Source: Desulfosporosinus sp. UBA4726 (GTDB lineage Bacteria; Bacillota; Desulfitobacteriia; Desulfitobacteriales; Desulfitobacteriaceae). Taken from it: 17,728 bases of DNA. The DNA is taken from assembly GCA_002404215.1 (NCBI GenBank), contig DHJG01000108.1, positions 1 to 17,728 of the forward strand, given 5' to 3'. The notes under the pieces are model-generated. The model was given only the letters and a program-made list of their open reading frames with translations. It was not told the origin of the DNA and did not search any database. Below, piece by piece: positions 15,801-17,728 of this stretch (position 1 is the first letter of the stretch; each line of letters starts with the position of its first letter). The translations under genes and the position numbers were made by a program.

Positions 15801-16341
15801 AGTTTACTCCAATACAGGCGGCCAGTCCTCTAAATCCACGCCAACAGGCGCCGTGGCCAAATTTGCGGCCTCTGGTAAAAAGATTCGTAAAAAGGATCTC
15901 GGAATGATAGCGATGACCTATGGCTACATCTATGTAGCTCAGATTGCACTAGGAGCTAATATGAATCAAACGCTTAAGGCCCTTACTGAAGCCGAAAATT
16001 ATAAAGGACCCTCGCTGGTAATTGCTTACTCACCTTGCATCAACCATGGGATTAAGTCTGGTATGGGAACCACGATTGCCGAAGAGAAGAAAGCGGTTGA
16101 TGTAGGATATTGGCATCTGTATCGTCATAACCCTCTACTTAGACAAGAAGGAAAAAATCCCTTCATCTTGGATTCCAAAGAACCTACAGGATCATTTAAG
16201 GATTTTATCTTAGGTGAAGCACGTTACACCCAATTAATTTCTACCTTTCCCGATATTGCTGATGAACTGTTTAAGGTTGCTGAAGAGCATGCCAAAGAAC
16301 GATATCAAAGCTATAAACGGCTGACTGAAATGCAATACTAA
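12817..16341 (+). CDS. nifJ: Pyruvate:ferredoxin (flavodoxin) oxidoreductase, single-chain
   Basis: 1174 residues, full length for the homodimeric enzyme. It converts pyruvate and CoA to acetyl-CoA, CO2 and reduced ferredoxin. Order of parts: pyrimidine-binding domain (about 1-260, with FPITPSTPMAE), transketolase-C-like domain (about 260-410), gamma domain (about 420-620, GLGSDGTVGANK), a linker, a two-cluster ferredoxin domain (C689-C692-C695-C699 and C745-C748-C751-C755), and the TPP-binding domain (about 785-1174) with GGDGWAYDIDYGG and NTGGQSSKSTPTGA. The third-cluster ligands C812, C815, C840 and C1074 match the positions in the crystallised Desulfovibrio africanus enzyme closely. The start is GTG at 12817, with AAGGAGGT 8 bases upstream. 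It is monocistronic, ending in a strong hairpin. A weak promoter candidate lies near 12710-12740 (TTAATC, then TGATATAAA). It would supply reducing power for sulfate reduction and acetyl-CoA for fermentation of pyruvate or lactate. Confidence 0.97.
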   Translation: MTKVMKTMDGNQAAALASYALTEVAAIFPITPSTPMAEGVDEWSAHDRKNLFGQPVNVSEMQSEAGAAGALHGSLQAGALSTTYTASQGLLLMIPDMYKIAGELLPTVFHVTARAIAAHALSIFGDHQDVMACRQTGFALLASSSVQEAHDLAYTAHLSTIKSRIPFLHFFDGFRTSHEIQKIEVINEQDIAKIVDWQAIQTFRDHALTPDHPVARGTAQNPDIYFQGREVANHFYDAVPDIVENYMQEIKQITGREYHPFNYYGSPDAEYVIVAMGSVCETIEETIDHLMAKGEKVGVMIVHLYRPFSGKYFMNVLPKTVKKIAVLDRTKEPGSLAEPLCLDVVHLFYKSEIKPLIVGGRYGLGSKDTRPAQIIAVFENLKQAHPKDGFTIGITDDVSNTSLPEVDLVETAPKGTISCRFYGLGSDGTVGANKSAIKIIGDKTPLYAQGYFSYDSKKSGGTTISHLRFGKKPIQSTYLVDHADYIACHNKSFIYNYDLLKGLKPNGAFVLNCPWKPEELDKELPASLRRHIAKNNINFHIIDAVSIASEIGLGGRINMIMQAAFFKLANVIPIDDAANYLKESIAKTYGKKGQKIVDMNNVAVDRGLESLQKVTIPESWANAESEESPTVDEPDFIRDIQRPMARNEGDDLPVSTFVGMEDGTFPVGTTTYEKRRIAVMIPEWQIDKCIQCNQCSLVCPHATIRPFLLTSEEKSKAPETFHTKKPIGKGLEGLYYRIQVDPLDCTGCGNCADVCPAPGKAIIMGQAEPQINAQTDNWYFACTVTEKKGLMDSKSVKGSQFLTPLFEFSGACPGCGETAYIKLLTQLYGDRMMIANATGCSSIYGASAPSVPYTTNPEGKGPAWANSLFEDNAEYGYGMYLGVKQNRDNLANLIKQSLDSPISESLKSAFQEWLAGKDDGEASKAATAKILTALMTIPESDKALAHAILTKKDYLIKRSQWMIGGDGWAYDIDYGGLDHVLASGDDVNILVLDTEVYSNTGGQSSKSTPTGAVAKFAASGKKIRKKDLGMIAMTYGYIYVAQIALGANMNQTLKALTEAENYKGPSLVIAYSPCINHGIKSGMGTTIAEEKKAVDVGYWHLYRHNPLLRQEGKNPFILDSKEPTGSFKDFILGEARYTQLISTFPDIADELFKVAEEHAKERYQSYKRLTEMQY

Positions 16342-16348
16342 GAAAACT

Positions 16349-16413
16349 TCAAAGTTGTAAACTATAACGAGCGGGCGCAAAGGCGACCCGCTCGTTATAG
16401 TTTACAACTTTGA
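16349..16413. terminator. Bidirectional terminator between PFOR and a convergent small gene
   Basis: Arms 16349-16375 and 16387-16413 form a perfect 27-bp stem, GC-rich near the loop and AT-rich at the base; part of the loop can extend the pairing. It begins 8 bases after the PFOR stop and 17 bases beyond the stop of the minus-strand gene. The minus-strand tail reads AGUUUUCUU, a usable U-run; the plus-strand side continues U-rich within about 25 bases. Confidence 0.9.
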
Positions 16414-16429
16414 TATTACAAGGTATTTA

Positions 16430-16603
16430 TTATTTTTGATTTGAGTCGACCCATTCTTTGGCATTGCCCACTTCAACTTCGCTGGGGATGGTAACATGCG
16501 ATATTTCCTTTATTTTCTCGATATTTGCCCAAGCTGCCGTTGTATGCTGTTCAATAGGTCTTAGCTTTTGAGTCTCAGGTTGCTTTTCATTATTATCGTT
16601 CAT
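16430..16603 (-). CDS. Small protein, probable DUF3787 / CDIF630_02480-type spore surface protein
   Basis: 57 residues from ATG at 16603 to TAA at 16430, with AAGGAGGG about 10 bases upstream. After a polar N-terminus it reads HTTAAWANIEKIK and then IPSEVEVGNAKEWVD near the end. The AAWANI and P-S-E-x-x-V-x-N-A-K-E-W-V-D pattern is what I recall for the clostridial DUF3787 family, annotated as a spore surface protein; this is from memory, not a search. There is no signal peptide, membrane segment or cysteine. It shares the strong hairpin with PFOR as terminator. Upstream on the minus strand, TGCATA (16680-16675) and AATGTTA (16658-16652), 16 bases apart, resemble a forespore sigma-F/G promoter, which would fit. 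The gene also supports a spore-forming host. Confidence 0.72.
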   Translation of the reverse strand: MNDNNEKQPETQKLRPIEQHTTAAWANIEKIKEISHVTIPSEVEVGNAKEWVDSNQK

Positions 16604-16651
16604 AAATTGACATCCCTCCTTCTTCTATTTATTATGATCAAAATGCAAGAA

Positions 16652-16680
16652 TAACATTCTTCAGCACCTGATCCTATGCA
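16652..16680 (-). promoter_or_regulatory. Candidate forespore-type promoter for the small spore protein gene
   Basis: On the minus strand, TGCATA (16680-16675) and AATGTTA (16658-16652) are separated by 16 bases, resembling sigma-G (TGAATA...CATACTA) and sigma-F (GYATA) boxes. They lie about 50 bases before the start codon of the gene at 16430-16603. The match is partial and the spacing is slightly short. Confidence 0.3.
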
Positions 16681-16861
16681 CAATACATGCCTTCTTTCAG
16701 CTTTTATCTTTAATGCTTTAGTGTGTTCAAACTATCAGTGTTATGATATATTAAAATTTAAAGTTTTCTTAATTATTTCTCTTAGGCTTTGATGAGCATC
16801 GCCTTAATTGCTACTCTGACTTCCCTAAAATGAAACCCCTTGAAAATGAGGAGTTGTTATT

Positions 16862-17617
16862 GTGATAAAATTAATTTCATGGAATGTAAATGGTATCCGA
16901 GCATGCATTACCAAGGGCTTTCTTGATTATTTCAATGAAGTTGATGCTGATATTTTCTGTCTTCAGGAAATCAAACTATCTCCCGATCAGCTTGAGCTAA
17001 GCTTGGCCGGGTATCAGCAATATTTTAACTATGCAGAAAAAAAAGGCTACTCTGGAACTGCTGTGTTCACAAAAATCCCGCCTCTAAGCTGTACCTACGG
17101 CATGGGCATATCTGAACATGACCATGAAGGAAGAATAATCACCTTAGAATTCGAAGATTTTTATCTGGTCAATGTCTATACACCAAATTCTAAGCAAGAA
17201 CTGGAAAGACTAGATTATCGAATGGTTTGGGAAAATGATTTCCGGAATTATTTACAATCACTGGATGCAAGAAAGCCTGTGATTTTGTGTGGAGACTTAA
17301 ATGTAGCTCATCAGGAAATCGACCTAAAAAATCCTAAAGCCAACAAGCGCCATGCCGGCTTTACCGAAGAAGAAAGAACCAAGTTATCAGAGCTTCTAAA
17401 TGCCGGATTTATAGATTCATATCGCTATTTGTATCCCGACAAAGAGAGCTACTCCTGGTGGTCTTACCGCTTCAATGCCAGGGCCAAGAATGTGGGCTGG
17501 AGAATCGACTACTTCTGCACTTCAGAACGGCTTAAAGACAGAATTTCAAAAGCAGAGATCCATGAATCCGTGATGGGTTCTGACCATTGCCCTGTTGAGC
17601 TTGAGATTATCACATAA
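16862..17617 (+). CDS. xth: Exodeoxyribonuclease III / AP endonuclease (ExoIII family)
   Basis: 251 residues, the normal length for bacterial ExoIII. It cuts DNA at abasic sites and trims 3' ends in base-excision repair. All active-site motifs are present: SWNVNGIRA (N8, N10), LQEIKL (E36 metal ligand), NVYTPNS (Y106), CGDLNVAH (D145, N147), WRIDYF (D216) and GSDHCPVE (D241-H242 pair). The conserved WWSYRFNARAKNVGW segment is also intact. The start is GTG at 16862 with GAGGAG 8 bases upstream; no better ATG is in frame. About 260 bases separate it from the minus-strand small gene, so it has its own promoter, which I could not pin down. It has no functional link to the energy genes nearby. Confidence 0.96.
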   Translation: MIKLISWNVNGIRACITKGFLDYFNEVDADIFCLQEIKLSPDQLELSLAGYQQYFNYAEKKGYSGTAVFTKIPPLSCTYGMGISEHDHEGRIITLEFEDFYLVNVYTPNSKQELERLDYRMVWENDFRNYLQSLDARKPVILCGDLNVAHQEIDLKNPKANKRHAGFTEEERTKLSELLNAGFIDSYRYLYPDKESYSWWSYRFNARAKNVGWRIDYFCTSERLKDRISKAEIHESVMGSDHCPVELEIIT

Positions 17618-17690
17618 GTCTCTCTATTTCTTGAGTAGGAATGGGTTTATCGTAAAAATAACTTTGAAAGGCTTAACGGAGGATTACCCT

Positions 17691-17728
17691 ATGAGAAAAA
17701 TCTCTGCTTTTGTGAATCAGTTGTTTTG
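17691..17728 (+). CDS. Start of an unidentified gene, cut by the right edge
   Basis: An ATG at 17691 with GGAGGA (17678-17683) 7 bases upstream opens a frame that stays clear for the remaining 12 codons (MRKISAFVNQLF). The excellent ribosome binding site and the lack of a stop suggest a real gene, 73 bases after xth on the same strand and possibly co-transcribed with it. Too little is present to name a product. Confidence 0.5.
   Translation, partial: MRKISAFVNQLF

Overview
The window looks like a chromosomal segment from a spore-forming, sulfate-reducing Firmicute of the Desulfosporosinus/Desulfitobacterium/Desulfotomaculum kind. The reasons are: a QmoA-QmoB pair followed by an HdrD-like iron-sulfur protein in place of QmoC; the first codons of a sulfate adenylyltransferase (sat) gene immediately downstream; a pyruvate:ferredoxin oxidoreductase; strong AGGAGG-type ribosome binding sites with several TTG/GTG starts; and a small protein resembling a clostridial spore-surface family. 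The genus is an inference from these features; no 16S rRNA gene or database match is available.

Left part (1-7750, all minus strand, transcribed right to left). A 686-residue membrane protein fuses a NarI-like cytochrome b domain to two 4Fe-4S clusters and two CCG domains. It has its own promoter and terminator. Next come qmoA, qmoB and a 387-residue HdrC-HdrB fusion in a tight run, then the start of sat at the left edge. The promoters in front of the 686-residue gene and in front of qmoA are near copies of each other (TTGAC-17-TAATCT with an extended -10, 31 of 38 aligned positions identical). This suggests the two transcripts are co-expressed, and the membrane protein is a candidate for the quinone-side module that this Qmo complex lacks. 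The expected role is electron transfer between the menaquinone pool and APS reductase, with Sat supplying APS.

Middle part (7751-12686). It holds a 600-base stretch without a gene, peptidase T (minus), an unlisted 41-residue basic protein (minus) with its own ribosome binding site and a downstream hairpin, then a plus-strand pair: a SufS-like class V aminotransferase/cysteine desulfurase and a DsrE-family protein with a single conserved cysteine. These two could form a persulfide-handling pair. A viroplasmin-type RNase H (minus) converges on the DsrE-like gene with no bases between the two stop codons.

Right part (12687-17728). A full-length pyruvate:ferredoxin oxidoreductase (plus) ends in a perfect 27-bp hairpin shared with a small convergent spore-type gene (minus). 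Exonuclease III (plus) follows, and the first 12 codons of another gene run off the right edge.

No CRISPR array, insertion sequence, rRNA or tRNA was seen. The most interesting material is the twin-promoter arrangement linking the two Hdr-like transcripts, the lost cysteine in the first CCG motif of the 387-residue protein, the structured leader of qmoA, and the two small genes.
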